DNA of 5,546 bases, taken from the NCBI GenBank assembly GCA_947584125.1, contig CANPWI010000092.1, positions 1-5,546 of the forward strand. The letters are read 5' to 3'. Shown here piece by piece: positions 1 through 5,546 of the stretch (positions are counted from its first letter, which is position 1; each line of letters starts with the position of its first letter). The notes under the pieces were generated by a model that saw only the letters and a list, made by a program, of their open reading frames with translations, ran no database searches and was not told where the DNA came from. Made by a program: the position numbers and the translations under genes. The DNA comes from an uncultured Clostridia bacterium (GTDB taxonomy: Bacteria; Bacillota; Clostridia; TANB77; CAG-508).

Positions 1-153
1 GAAGAAGAATATAACCTTGCATATAATGAATCGAATAAACTCATAGAAGAACTAAAACAAGGAAAAAATATATTTGTAAATAGAAAATTAAATGATTATT
101 TTAAATATAGGAAAAACATAATAGATTCGCCCCATAATTCAATAAAAAAATAA
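1..153 (+). CDS. C-terminal end of an unrecognised protein (partial, cut by window start)
   Basis: Frame 1 is open from the first base to a TAA at 151-153 and gives the last 50 residues of a protein whose start lies outside the window. The tail is hydrophilic and rich in Lys, Asn and Glu, reading EEEYNLAYNESNKLIEELKQ near the left edge and ending SPHNSIKK. It has no membrane segment and no motif I can assign. The coding signal rests on the open frame, on codon use matching the neighbouring genes, and on the stop falling inside a strong terminator hairpin. It converges on the pyrophosphatase gene, with 40 bp between the two stop codons. The product is unknown. Confidence 0.6.
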   Translation, partial: EEEYNLAYNESNKLIEELKQGKNIFVNRKLNDYFKYRKNIIDSPHNSIKK

Positions 154-186
154 GAAAAATTTGATTTTTCTTATTTTTTTATTGAA
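138..186. terminator. Bidirectional terminator, 23-bp perfect stem with 3-nt loop
   Basis: Positions 138-160 are the exact reverse complement of 164-186, with loop TTG at 161-163. The stem is almost all A/T with three G-C pairs. The right arm contains T runs on the + strand and the left arm provides T runs on the minus strand, so it can end transcripts in both directions. It lies between two convergent genes and includes the last codons and the TAA of the upstream + gene. The minus-strand ppaC stop is 7 bp beyond the right arm. Confidence 0.8.
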
Positions 187-193
187 AACTGTT

Positions 194-1114
194 TTATATA
201 TTTTCACTAATAATTGGAATAACTTGTTTTTTTCTAGAAACAACTCCCTCTAAGAAAGCAGAATTGTTTTCAAGAGTTACATTATAAGATTTTTCAACTA
301 CATCACATCTATTTCCTAAAGCAATTACTTGTGAATTGCAATTTAATATATCTGTAATTAAAAACATAAATAAACCTAAATTATTATTTTTAATTTCTAA
401 GTTCATAGCATCTTCTATTTCAGATTTATTTTTTAATACATCATTAATATCTACAGTATTTACTTGAGCTATTTGAATATTAACATTGTTAATAGATACA
501 AGTTTAGAATCAATATTAATAAGTTCTTTAGCAGAATATGAACTTAAATCTGTTCCAGCTTTTAGAAGTTCTAGTCCATAAGTATTAATATCTACATTTG
601 CAATTTTAGCAAGTTCATTTGCAACTTTTTCATCTTTAACCGTACAAGTTGGTGATTTAAATAATAAAGTATCAGATATAATAGCGCTTAGCATAAGTCC
701 AGCTATTTCTCTAGTTAAAGTTATATTATTCATAATACATAATTCATAAAGTATTGTACAAGTACAACCAACAGGTTCAGCCATATAAAATAAAGGAGCT
801 GATGTTTGAAAATTATAAATACGGTGATGGTCAATAACCATATCTATACAAGCTTCTTCAATTCCATTGGCACTTTGAGTAAATTCATTGTGGTCAACTA
901 AAATTACATGATCATCACTTGTAACATTTTCTAATAACTCTGGCACATTAAATTTAAAATAGTCTAAAGCATATTTTGTTTCATTATTTATTTCACCAAG
1001 ACGATAAGCTTTGGCATCTTCATTCATTTGTTTTTTTATATATTCCATTGCAATAGATGATGCAATAGAATCTGTATCTGGACTTTTATGACCAAATATC
1101 AAAAATTTTTCCAT
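194..1114 (-). CDS. ppaC: Manganese-dependent inorganic pyrophosphatase (family II, DHH superfamily)
   Basis: This cytoplasmic enzyme hydrolyses pyrophosphate to two phosphates, pulling biosynthetic reactions forward. The 306-residue product matches the usual length of CBS-free family II enzymes (about 310). The N-terminal DHH domain carries the metal ligands in the expected places: GHKSPDTDS gives His9, Asp13 and Asp15; VILVDHNE gives Asp74; the DHH signature IDHHR gives His96 and His97; and SDTLLFKSPT gives Asp148. The C-terminal DHHA2 domain ends with the substrate-binding SRKKQ motif (293-297). No CBS or DRTGG insert is present, so nucleotide control is not expected. The ATG at 1114-1112 is chosen because AAGGAG lies 7 nt upstream and the family N-terminus (MEKFLIFGHKSPD) starts there; the frame opens further upstream, but that part is leader. 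It has its own promoter, and the upstream gene deoD is read in the same direction. Confidence 0.96.
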   Translation of the reverse strand: MEKFLIFGHKSPDTDSIASSIAMEYIKKQMNEDAKAYRLGEINNETKYALDYFKFNVPELLENVTSDDHVILVDHNEFTQSANGIEEACIDMVIDHHRIYNFQTSAPLFYMAEPVGCTCTILYELCIMNNITLTREIAGLMLSAIISDTLLFKSPTCTVKDEKVANELAKIANVDINTYGLELLKAGTDLSSYSAKELINIDSKLVSINNVNIQIAQVNTVDINDVLKNKSEIEDAMNLEIKNNNLGLFMFLITDILNCNSQVIALGNRCDVVEKSYNVTLENNSAFLEGVVSRKKQVIPIISENI

Positions 1115-1144
1115 AATTATTCTCCTTTTCAAATATTTTTTTAT

Positions 1145-1174
1145 ATAATATAGCATAATGCTACAAAAAATCAA
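1145..1174 (-). promoter_or_regulatory. Likely sigma-A promoter of ppaC
   Basis: On the minus strand, TTGATT (1174-1169) is followed by an 18-bp spacer and TATTAT (1150-1145). TATATT with a 16-bp spacer is an overlapping alternative -10. The implied start of transcription is about 25 nt before the ppaC ATG. The spacer contains the palindrome listed separately. The call is from sequence pattern only, and AT-rich DNA makes chance matches common. Confidence 0.5.
1151..1163. promoter_or_regulatory. 13-bp palindrome in the ppaC promoter spacer, possible operator
   Basis: TAGCATAATGCTA is a perfect inverted repeat (TAGCAT, one central A, ATGCTA). It lies exactly between the proposed -35 and -10 boxes of ppaC, where a dimeric repressor would block RNA polymerase. 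Two G-C pairs per half site make it stand out from the AT-only background. No regulator is identified, so its role is an inference from position. Confidence 0.35.
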
Positions 1175-1196
1175 GAGAAAAAAGAAAAATTTTATA

Positions 1197-1213
1197 AAAT
1201 AATAGTATTATTT
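1197..1213 (-). terminator. Weak possible terminator after deoD
   Basis: Just past the deoD stop is an inverted repeat with 7-bp A/T-only arms (1197-1203 and 1207-1213) and a 3-nt loop. On the minus strand it is followed by T-rich sequence (1174-1193), and a second palindrome, ATTTTATAAAAT, sits at 1189-1200. With no G-C pair in the stem, termination would be inefficient. Some deoD transcripts may therefore read on into ppaC. Confidence 0.25.
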
Positions 1214-1214
1214 C

Positions 1215-1925
1215 TTATTTTATATTACATGCACTTTCAAGTGCCAATTTAATCATATTATTTAAAGATGTTTGTCTTTCATCTGGTGAAAGTATTCCTT
1301 CTTTAACAAAAGAATCAGAAATACTTAAAATACAAGCTGCATTTTTATTTAGAATTTTAGCATTATGAAATAGAGCAAAGCTTTCCATTTCAATTGCAAT
1401 ACAATTATGTTCTTTTTTTAATTTTTTATAATCAGAAACATCAGAGTAAAACACATCAGAACAGTGTACTATTCCTTTTTTTATTTTAAAATTTAATTTA
1501 TTTGCAGTTTCCTCTATACAATAATTTAATAAATTTGATGATTCAATTAGATTATCTGTATTTCCATTTTGTAATTTAGCGTAAGAAGATTCACTAAATG
1601 ATTTTTCTACAAGTACTAAGTCTAATAAATCTAAGTCTTCTGCATAAGCACCTGCAGTACCAATACGAATAATATAATCTACATCATATAATTTAAATAA
1701 TTCATAAGAATAAATTCCAATACTAGGATTTCCCATACCAGATGCCATAACAGTTATTTTTTTATTTTTATATTCTCCAGTATATGCATAAATATTTCTA
1801 ACAGAATTAACTAAATGTGCATTTTCTAAAAAATTTTCAGCAATATATTTTGCTCTTAATGGGTCACCAGGCATTATAACTATATTTGATATATCTTCTT
1901 TTTTTGCCTCATTATGTGGTGTCAT
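1215..1925 (-). CDS. deoD: Purine nucleoside phosphorylase, DeoD type
   Basis: This cytoplasmic enzyme splits purine (deoxy)nucleosides with phosphate into free base and (deoxy)ribose-1-phosphate, a salvage step. The family works as a hexamer. The 236-residue product is the usual length, and its residues align without gaps to the E. coli DeoD numbering that I recall. His4 and Arg43 (donated by the neighbouring subunit), the phosphate loop MPGDPLRAKYIAE with Gly20 and Arg24, and Arg87 before GTAGA are all present. So are the ribose-binding EME (179-181), catalytic Asp204, and Arg217 in ERQT. Position 90 is Thr where E. coli has Ser, a mild change in the phosphate site. The ATG at 1925-1923 follows AAGGAGG with good spacing; the open frame upstream of it overlaps rimO and is not coding. 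It is transcribed divergently from rimO and in the same direction as ppaC. No other nucleoside catabolism gene (deoB, deoC, pdp) is nearby. Confidence 0.95.
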   Translation of the reverse strand: MTPHNEAKKEDISNIVIMPGDPLRAKYIAENFLENAHLVNSVRNIYAYTGEYKNKKITVMASGMGNPSIGIYSYELFKLYDVDYIIRIGTAGAYAEDLDLLDLVLVEKSFSESSYAKLQNGNTDNLIESSNLLNYCIEETANKLNFKIKKGIVHCSDVFYSDVSDYKKLKKEHNCIAIEMESFALFHNAKILNKNAACILSISDSFVKEGILSPDERQTSLNNMIKLALESACNIK

Positions 1926-1956
1926 AAAATTCCTCCTTAAAATAAAATATATTGTT

Positions 1957-1965
1957 ATTATATCA
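1957..1965 (-). promoter_or_regulatory. Extended -10 promoter of deoD
   Basis: Minus strand reads TGATATAAT (1965-1957), a perfect TATAAT with the extended TGn element. It lies 31 nt before the deoD start codon. No good -35 is found at 16-18 bp; the place where it would sit overlaps the rimO -35 (1984-1989), so polymerase binding at the two promoters may be mutually exclusive. Confidence 0.55.
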
Positions 1966-1983
1966 TAAAAATTAAAAAATACT

Positions 1984-2011
1984 TTGACTTTAGAAAAAAA
2001 TATGTTACAAT
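1984..2011 (+). promoter_or_regulatory. Sigma-A promoter of rimO operon with extended -10
   Basis: TTGACT (1984-1989), a 16-bp spacer and TACAAT (2006-2011), with the extended TG at 2003-2004. Transcription would begin near 2018 and leave a leader of about 26 nt. The TTG that could be mistaken for an upstream rimO start codon is part of this -35 box. Confidence 0.65.
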
Positions 2012-2043
2012 TATATAAATTTATAGTAAGAGAAGGAAACAAA

Positions 2044-3348
2044 ATGAATGTAGGATTTATATCACTAGGATGTAGTAAAAATTTAGTAGATACTGAAATG
2101 ATGATAGGATTATTTAAAAACAATAATTTTAATATTGTTAATAACCCAAGTAAAGCAGATGTTATACTTATAAATACTTGTGGATTTATTGAATCTGCAA
2201 AACAAGAGGCAATAAATACAATACTTGAAATGGCAGAGTATAAAAAGAAAAGATGCAAGTACTTAATTGTAACAGGATGTATGGTTCAAAGATATAAAAA
2301 AGATTTAGAAAAAAGTTTACCAGAAGTAGATATGTTTTTAACTATAGATGAATATGATAACTTATGGGAAAAAATTTCTAAATTATTATTAAAAGATAAA
2401 AAAGAAGAAAGTTATATGCAATATGAAGATAGAGTTTTAACAACAGGAAATAAAATGGCATATTTAAAAATAGCAGAAGGATGTAGTAATAAATGTACAT
2501 ATTGTGCAATTCCATATATTAGAGGACCATTTGTAAGTAGAAAAATAGAAGATATTTTAGAGGAGGCTAATAACCTTGCTAAAAAAGGAATAGAAGAAAT
2601 TATAGTAATAGCTCAAGATACAACTAAATATGGTATAGATATATATGGAGAATCCAAACTTGCTGAACTATTAGAAAAATTAAGCAAAATTAAAGAATTT
2701 AAGTGGATAAGGTTTTTATATGCATATCCAGAAACAATTACAGATGAATTAATACAAGTTGTAAAAAACAATGATAAAATTTGCAAATATTTTGATATAC
2801 CAATTCAGCATATATCTGATAAAGTTTTAAAAAGAATGAACAGAAAAAGTAATTCAGAAAGTATAAAAAAATTAATAAATAAAATAAGAAAGGAAATACC
2901 TTCTGTAATATTAAGAACATCTTTAATAGTAGGATTTCCAGGAGAAACAAAAGATGACTTTGAAAAGTTATATGAATTTGTAGAAAATGTTAAATTTGAT
3001 AAATTAGGTGTATTTATGTATTCAAAAGAAGATGGAACACCAGCAGAAAAATTAGATAATCAAATTCATTATATGACTAAAAAATCACGAAGAGATAAAA
3101 TAATGAAACTACAAAATGAAATTTCAGAAGAAAAAATGAAAGAGAAAATTGGTAAAGAATATGAAGTGTTAATTGAAAACACAACATTTGATAATAAATT
3201 TTATATTGGAAGAAGTTATATGGATGTTCCAGAAATGGATGCTGTTATTTATATAAAAAATTCTAAAGATGGATTAATAGATAAATTTGTTAAATGTAAA
3301 ATACTAGAGGTTAAAAATGAATATGATTTAATAGCTGAAATAGTATAA
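2044..3348 (+). CDS. rimO: Ribosomal protein S12 methylthiotransferase RimO (radical SAM)
   Basis: RimO adds a methylthio group to the beta carbon of a conserved aspartate in ribosomal protein S12, using two iron-sulfur clusters and S-adenosylmethionine. The 434-residue product has all three family domains. The N-terminal UPF0004 domain has cluster ligands Cys10 (LGCSKNLVDTE), Cys46 (INTCGFIESAK) and Cys79 (VTGCMVQRY). The radical SAM core has Cys147, Cys151 and Cys154 in EGCSNKCTYCAIPYIRG, followed later by SLIVGFPGET. The C-terminal TRAM domain includes GRSYMDVPEMDA. LGCSKN, the IPYIRGPFVSR stretch and GRSYxDxPExD point to RimO rather than its tRNA-modifying relative MiaB. The ATG at 2044 has GAAGGAAA upstream and gives the standard MNVGFISLGC start; a TTG 60 nt earlier is within the promoter. 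It is the first gene of a likely operon with the 177-residue gene 29 bp downstream. Confidence 0.96.
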   Translation: MNVGFISLGCSKNLVDTEMMIGLFKNNNFNIVNNPSKADVILINTCGFIESAKQEAINTILEMAEYKKKRCKYLIVTGCMVQRYKKDLEKSLPEVDMFLTIDEYDNLWEKISKLLLKDKKEESYMQYEDRVLTTGNKMAYLKIAEGCSNKCTYCAIPYIRGPFVSRKIEDILEEANNLAKKGIEEIIVIAQDTTKYGIDIYGESKLAELLEKLSKIKEFKWIRFLYAYPETITDELIQVVKNNDKICKYFDIPIQHISDKVLKRMNRKSNSESIKKLINKIRKEIPSVILRTSLIVGFPGETKDDFEKLYEFVENVKFDKLGVFMYSKEDGTPAEKLDNQIHYMTKKSRRDKIMKLQNEISEEKMKEKIGKEYEVLIENTTFDNKFYIGRSYMDVPEMDAVIYIKNSKDGLIDKFVKCKILEVKNEYDLIAEIV

Positions 3349-3368
3349 AATAAACTAATGTAATGAAG

Positions 3369-3373
3369 AGGAG
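3369..3373 (+). promoter_or_regulatory. Ribosome binding site deciding the start at 3378
   Basis: AGGAG within GAAGAGGAGAAAC lies 4 nt (6 nt if GAGG is taken as the core) before ATG 3378. An in-frame ATG at 3363 would turn this purine tract into codons for Lys-Arg-Arg and has no ribosome binding site of its own, so the later start is preferred. Confidence 0.7.
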
Positions 3374-3377
3374 AAAC

Positions 3378-3911
3378 ATGGATAAGGAAAATTTTTTTGA
3401 TAGATTAAGAGTTAACTTAGGAGATATATATGGTGGTTTGGCAGAACAACAAGATTATACACTTTCTAGAAAAGACCAAATAGAGCTAATATATAATGAA
3501 AAAACTAAGAATATGATGGAAACAAATAGAGCAGAAATAATTAATATAATTGCAAGAAAATTGAATCACGGGGATTTTAGTGGAACTAATATTTATGTTA
3601 CAAATTTAGATTTGAAAAGTTTAAATGAAATAGCTGTTATGTATCAGTATGATTCAATAAGTGAATATGGTTCTACAATTAGCAATGATACAAGAAAATA
3701 TATTGATAGAAATATTTTCAAAATAATTGATGCTGTAACAAAGAATGCACAAAAAGAAATGGAAAAATGTAAGATAGAAAATCCTAAATATTATAAAAAA
3801 CAATTACAAATATATGGAGAAAAAGATATTTTACAAGGATTTGTATGTGATAATATGTATAGACATATTGATAAAATGCAAGAAGAAGCTAGAAAAGAAG
3901 AAGGTAGGTAG
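3378..3911 (+). CDS. Uncharacterised 177-residue soluble protein downstream of rimO
   Basis: I do not recognise this protein. It is hydrophilic, with no signal peptide or membrane segment, and looks mainly alpha-helical. It begins MDKENFFDRLRVNLGDIYGG, has a central stretch rich in Ile and Asn (about 50-90, including IINIIARKLNHGDFSGTNIY), and ends in a charged helix (KMQEEARKEEGR) that could be a short coiled coil. Two cysteines (in EKCKIEN and FVCDNMY) are too far apart to suggest a metal-binding knuckle. Coding is supported by a strong ribosome binding site, a clean frame and codon use like rimO. It starts 29 bp after rimO with no promoter or terminator between them, so it is probably cotranscribed; a functional link to S12 modification cannot be claimed. 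Its last seven codons overlap the convergent flippase gene and form part of the shared terminator. Confidence 0.8.
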   Translation: MDKENFFDRLRVNLGDIYGGLAEQQDYTLSRKDQIELIYNEKTKNMMETNRAEIINIIARKLNHGDFSGTNIYVTNLDLKSLNEIAVMYQYDSISEYGSTISNDTRKYIDRNIFKIIDAVTKNAQKEMEKCKIENPKYYKKQLQIYGEKDILQGFVCDNMYRHIDKMQEEARKEEGR

Positions 3912-5236
3912 CCTTCTTCTTTGTTTTAAATTCTCTATATAAAATATAAAAACTTAAAACAAAGTTTAAAATTTCACTAATATATATTGAATAAATATAT
4001 CCTTTTGTACCAAGACTTGGAACAAAAAAGTATATGAAAATTAAACTGGTAACTAAATCAATTATATTTATAAACATTACACTAACTTGTTTGTCTAATC
4101 CCTTTAAAATACTATCAACTACAATGTCTAAATACATAAATAAAACAAGAGGAGAAAGAATTTTTATGTAGAAAGCTATTTCTATATTTTTATAAAATAA
4201 AATACTAATTTTTTCTGCTAAAATAAAAAGTAGTAAAAACAAAAATATTGATAATATTGATGTAATAAATAAAATGTATTTTGTTACTTGTTTTAATCTT
4301 TTATAATCTTTTTTTGTTTTATACCTTGCAAACTCTGGAACAAGTAAGCTACTAAATGAGGTTAAAAATAAAGATGGAAAATTTACAATAGGCATAGCCA
4401 TTCCGGAAATTAATCCATAAAAAGATAAAGCCAAATCACAAGAAAGTCCACTTTTTTCCAAGCTATTTGGAATTAATAATTGCTTTAGTGTAGAAAGACC
4501 AGAGCGAATGTATGAGGTAATTGCAATAGGAATTGAAATTTTAAAGATTCTTTTATCAAAATTTGTATTTTTATTTCGAGTTAAATATAATTTTGATTTT
4601 CTTTTATCATGAATATACAAAATGTAAATGTATATAAATGATACAATTTCTGATATTACATCTCCTAAAATTAATGAAAAACATGCATAATCTAATCCTT
4701 TTGGAAGAAATAAATTTATAAGGTAAGCTGTTACTAGTATTTTAGTAGCTTGTTCAATAAATTGACCAGAAGCGGTTTTATAAGCTTTTCTTACAGCTGT
4801 GAAATAACCGTTAATAGATGCAGACATAGAAATAAAAGGAAGTGCTATAGATACTAAAAATAGTATACTTTTATTTATTTTATCATGTAAAAAGGTATGT
4901 ATTATATAATTTGAAAATATCAAAATTAAAATACTAGCAATTATACCACAAATCAAACTAATATAAATACAACGCTTTGCAGCATTTTTTGCATTATCTT
5001 CATTTCCGATTAGCAAGTTCTTCAGAAACAATTCTTGTAGATGCTAGGTTAAGTCCAGATGTGGCAAGGGTAATACCAAATATGTATACTGACATAACAA
5101 GTTGAAAAACTCCTAAAGCTTCTTCTCCAATTTTATTTGAAACATATACGCCAAATATCATACCAACTATTCTAAATAATAAGCTACTAAACATTATAAC
5201 TAATGTATTAAAAATAAACACTTTTAATCTTCTCAA
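3889..5236 (-). pseudogene. SpoVB-type MOP superfamily flippase, frame broken near 5008
   Basis: This is a multidrug/oligosaccharide/polysaccharide (MOP) exporter-fold membrane protein of the SpoVB/polysaccharide flippase type, expected to flip lipid-linked cell-wall or spore-cortex precursors. It lies in two frames. The first 76-78 residues (TTG start at 5236; FRIVGMIFGVYVSNKIG, LATSGLNLASTRIVSEELAN) end at TGA 5002-5000. The rest (GNEDNAKNAAKRC onward, to TAG at 3891-3889) continues one base over. Removing one base, best placed at 5008, joins them as SEELAN-GNEDNAK, a typical family sequence, giving 448 residues with about 12 membrane helices; B. subtilis SpoVB is about 518. Diagnostic parts include KISIPIAITSYIRSGLSTL, and MAMPIVNFPSLFLTSFSSLL followed by VPEFARY. 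No other damage is visible, so a recent mutation or sequencing error is likely. A family paralogue other than SpoVB itself is possible. A TATAAT at 5297-5292 lacks a clear -35. Confidence 0.82.
3894..3922. terminator. Shared bidirectional terminator inside two overlapping convergent genes
   Basis: AAAGAAGAAGG (3894-3904) pairs perfectly with CCTTCTTCTTT (3912-3922) around a 7-nt loop. On the + strand the hairpin is followed by GTTTT, and on the minus strand by TCT and A/G/C-mixed sequence after the arm's own T run, so + strand termination looks stronger. The left arm and loop encode the end of the 177-residue protein including its TAG. Read on the other strand, the hairpin encodes the flippase C-terminus (ending TYLLLF). 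Confidence 0.7.
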
Positions 5237-5240
5237 ATAT

Positions 5241-5248
5241 ATCACCTT
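5241..5248 (-). promoter_or_regulatory. Ribosome binding site of the flippase, pointing to a TTG start
   Basis: Minus strand AAGGTGAT (5248-5241) resembles the distal part of the consensus AAGGAGGTGATC. The in-frame GTG at 5245 lies inside this element, so it is unlikely to be the start. TTG at 5236-5234 is placed 8 nt after AAGG and begins MRRLKVFIFNTL, a normal positively charged flippase N-terminus. No ATG is available upstream of the first helix. Confidence 0.5.
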
Positions 5249-5322
5249 GTAAAATTTTAGATATTTAAGTATATGAATTATAAAAAAAATTATTATAAAA
5301 ATAAATTTTAATCAAAAAGTAC

Positions 5323-5352
5323 TTGAAGATACCATATAAAAAGTGTTATAAT
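5323..5352 (+). promoter_or_regulatory. Promoter of the membrane protein gene at 5388, extended -10
   Basis: TTGAAG (5323-5328), an 18-bp spacer and a perfect TATAAT (5347-5352) preceded by the extended TG at 5344-5345. The expected leader is about 29 nt, ending in the ribosome binding site GGGAGG (5377-5382). Confidence 0.6.
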
Positions 5353-5387
5353 AATATAGAAAGATGTAATAAAATAGGGAGGATTAT

Positions 5388-5546
5388 ATGAATCAGATTT
5401 TAATATCTCAAAAACTTTATGTGACACCTGAACTAAAGAAAAAGAAAAAGTTATATAAATTTAATTTTTTTATATCTGTTTTTTTAGTATGCATATTATT
5501 CTCTTACTATATTTATGCAGAATATGATAGAAACAAAAATGAAAAG
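5388..5546 (+). CDS. N-terminus of a single-pass membrane protein (partial, cut by window end)
   Basis: ATG 5388 follows GGGAGG by 5 nt, and the frame stays open for 53 codons to the window edge. The product starts MNQILISQKLYVTPELKK, followed by a lysine-rich stretch and one hydrophobic helix at about residues 27-45 (FFISVFLVCILFSYYIYA). It then turns hydrophilic (EYDRNKNEK). The run of lysines before the helix predicts a cytoplasmic N-terminus and an extracellular remainder, that is, a signal-anchor (type II) protein. Membrane-anchored sortases of Firmicutes have this kind of N-terminus, but the catalytic part is outside the window, so that is only a suggestion. It is divergent from the flippase and has its own promoter. 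Confidence 0.75.
   Translation, partial: MNQILISQKLYVTPELKKKKKLYKFNFFISVFLVCILFSYYIYAEYDRNKNEK

Noticed and set aside
1115..1174. Twenty-residue N-terminal extension of ppaC
   Set aside because: It covers the promoter and ribosome binding site of ppaC; family II pyrophosphatases start directly before the FGHKSPDTD motif.
1984..2043. TTG start giving a 454-residue RimO
   Set aside because: The TTG is part of the TTGACT -35 box and the added residues are not in the family; ATG 2044 has its own ribosome binding site.
1926..2258. Upstream extension of the deoD frame
   Set aside because: It would run through the deoD promoter and antisense to rimO. The strong AAGGAGG before ATG 1925 and the family N-terminus MTPHNEA fix the start.
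2738..2950. Minus-strand open frame of 70 codons inside rimO
   Set aside because: It lies wholly opposite strongly supported rimO coding sequence, and its Leu/Phe-rich translation is what AT-rich antisense produces; no ribosome binding site supports it.
5000..5031. Two separate membrane protein genes instead of one broken gene
   Set aside because: The downstream frame's ATG at 5031 lacks a ribosome binding site and gives residues (MFLKNLLI) unlike the family, while the joined frames give one complete flippase without gaps.
5249..5322. Minus-strand promoter for the flippase (TTGATT 5315-5310 with TATAAT 5297-5292)
   Set aside because: The spacer is only 12 bp, too short for a sigma-A promoter; no better pairing was found, so no promoter is called.

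Overview
The window comes from a low-G+C Gram-positive bacterium, most likely a member of the Clostridia. By eye, roughly three quarters of the bases are A or T. Arginine is mostly AGA, Shine-Dalgarno sequences are strong and purine-rich, and promoters are sigma-A-like, several with an extended -10 TG. The gene content fits: a manganese-type (family II) pyrophosphatase, a DeoD purine nucleoside phosphorylase, RimO and a SpoVB-type lipid flippase. TGG encodes Trp and TGA acts as a stop, so the standard code applies and Mollicutes are unlikely. I cannot name the species.

Layout from left to right. (1) The 3' end of an unrecognised + strand gene (1-153) runs into a long, perfect, two-way terminator hairpin (138-186). 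(2) Two minus-strand metabolic genes follow: ppaC (194-1114), with its own promoter containing a perfect 13-bp palindrome, and upstream of it deoD (1215-1925). (3) A compact divergent promoter region (about 1957-2011) separates deoD from rimO. (4) On the + strand, rimO (2044-3348) and an unrecognised 177-residue soluble protein (3378-3911) form a likely two-gene operon. (5) A minus-strand 12-helix MOP/SpoVB-type flippase (3889-5236) converges on that operon. The two 3' ends overlap by 23 bp and share one hairpin terminator written inside both coding regions. The flippase reading frame is broken by one apparent extra base near 5008. (6) A second divergent region leads to the start of a + strand single-pass membrane protein (5388 onward), cut off by the window edge.

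The genes do not form one pathway. ppaC and deoD are housekeeping phosphate and nucleoside metabolism. RimO modifies ribosomal protein S12. The flippase would act in export of cell-wall or spore-cortex lipid intermediates. I see no mobile element, CRISPR array, tRNA or rRNA, and no convincing new multi-gene system. The points most worth checking are the flippase frameshift, the coding-embedded shared terminator, the palindrome in the ppaC promoter and the unknown gene after rimO.
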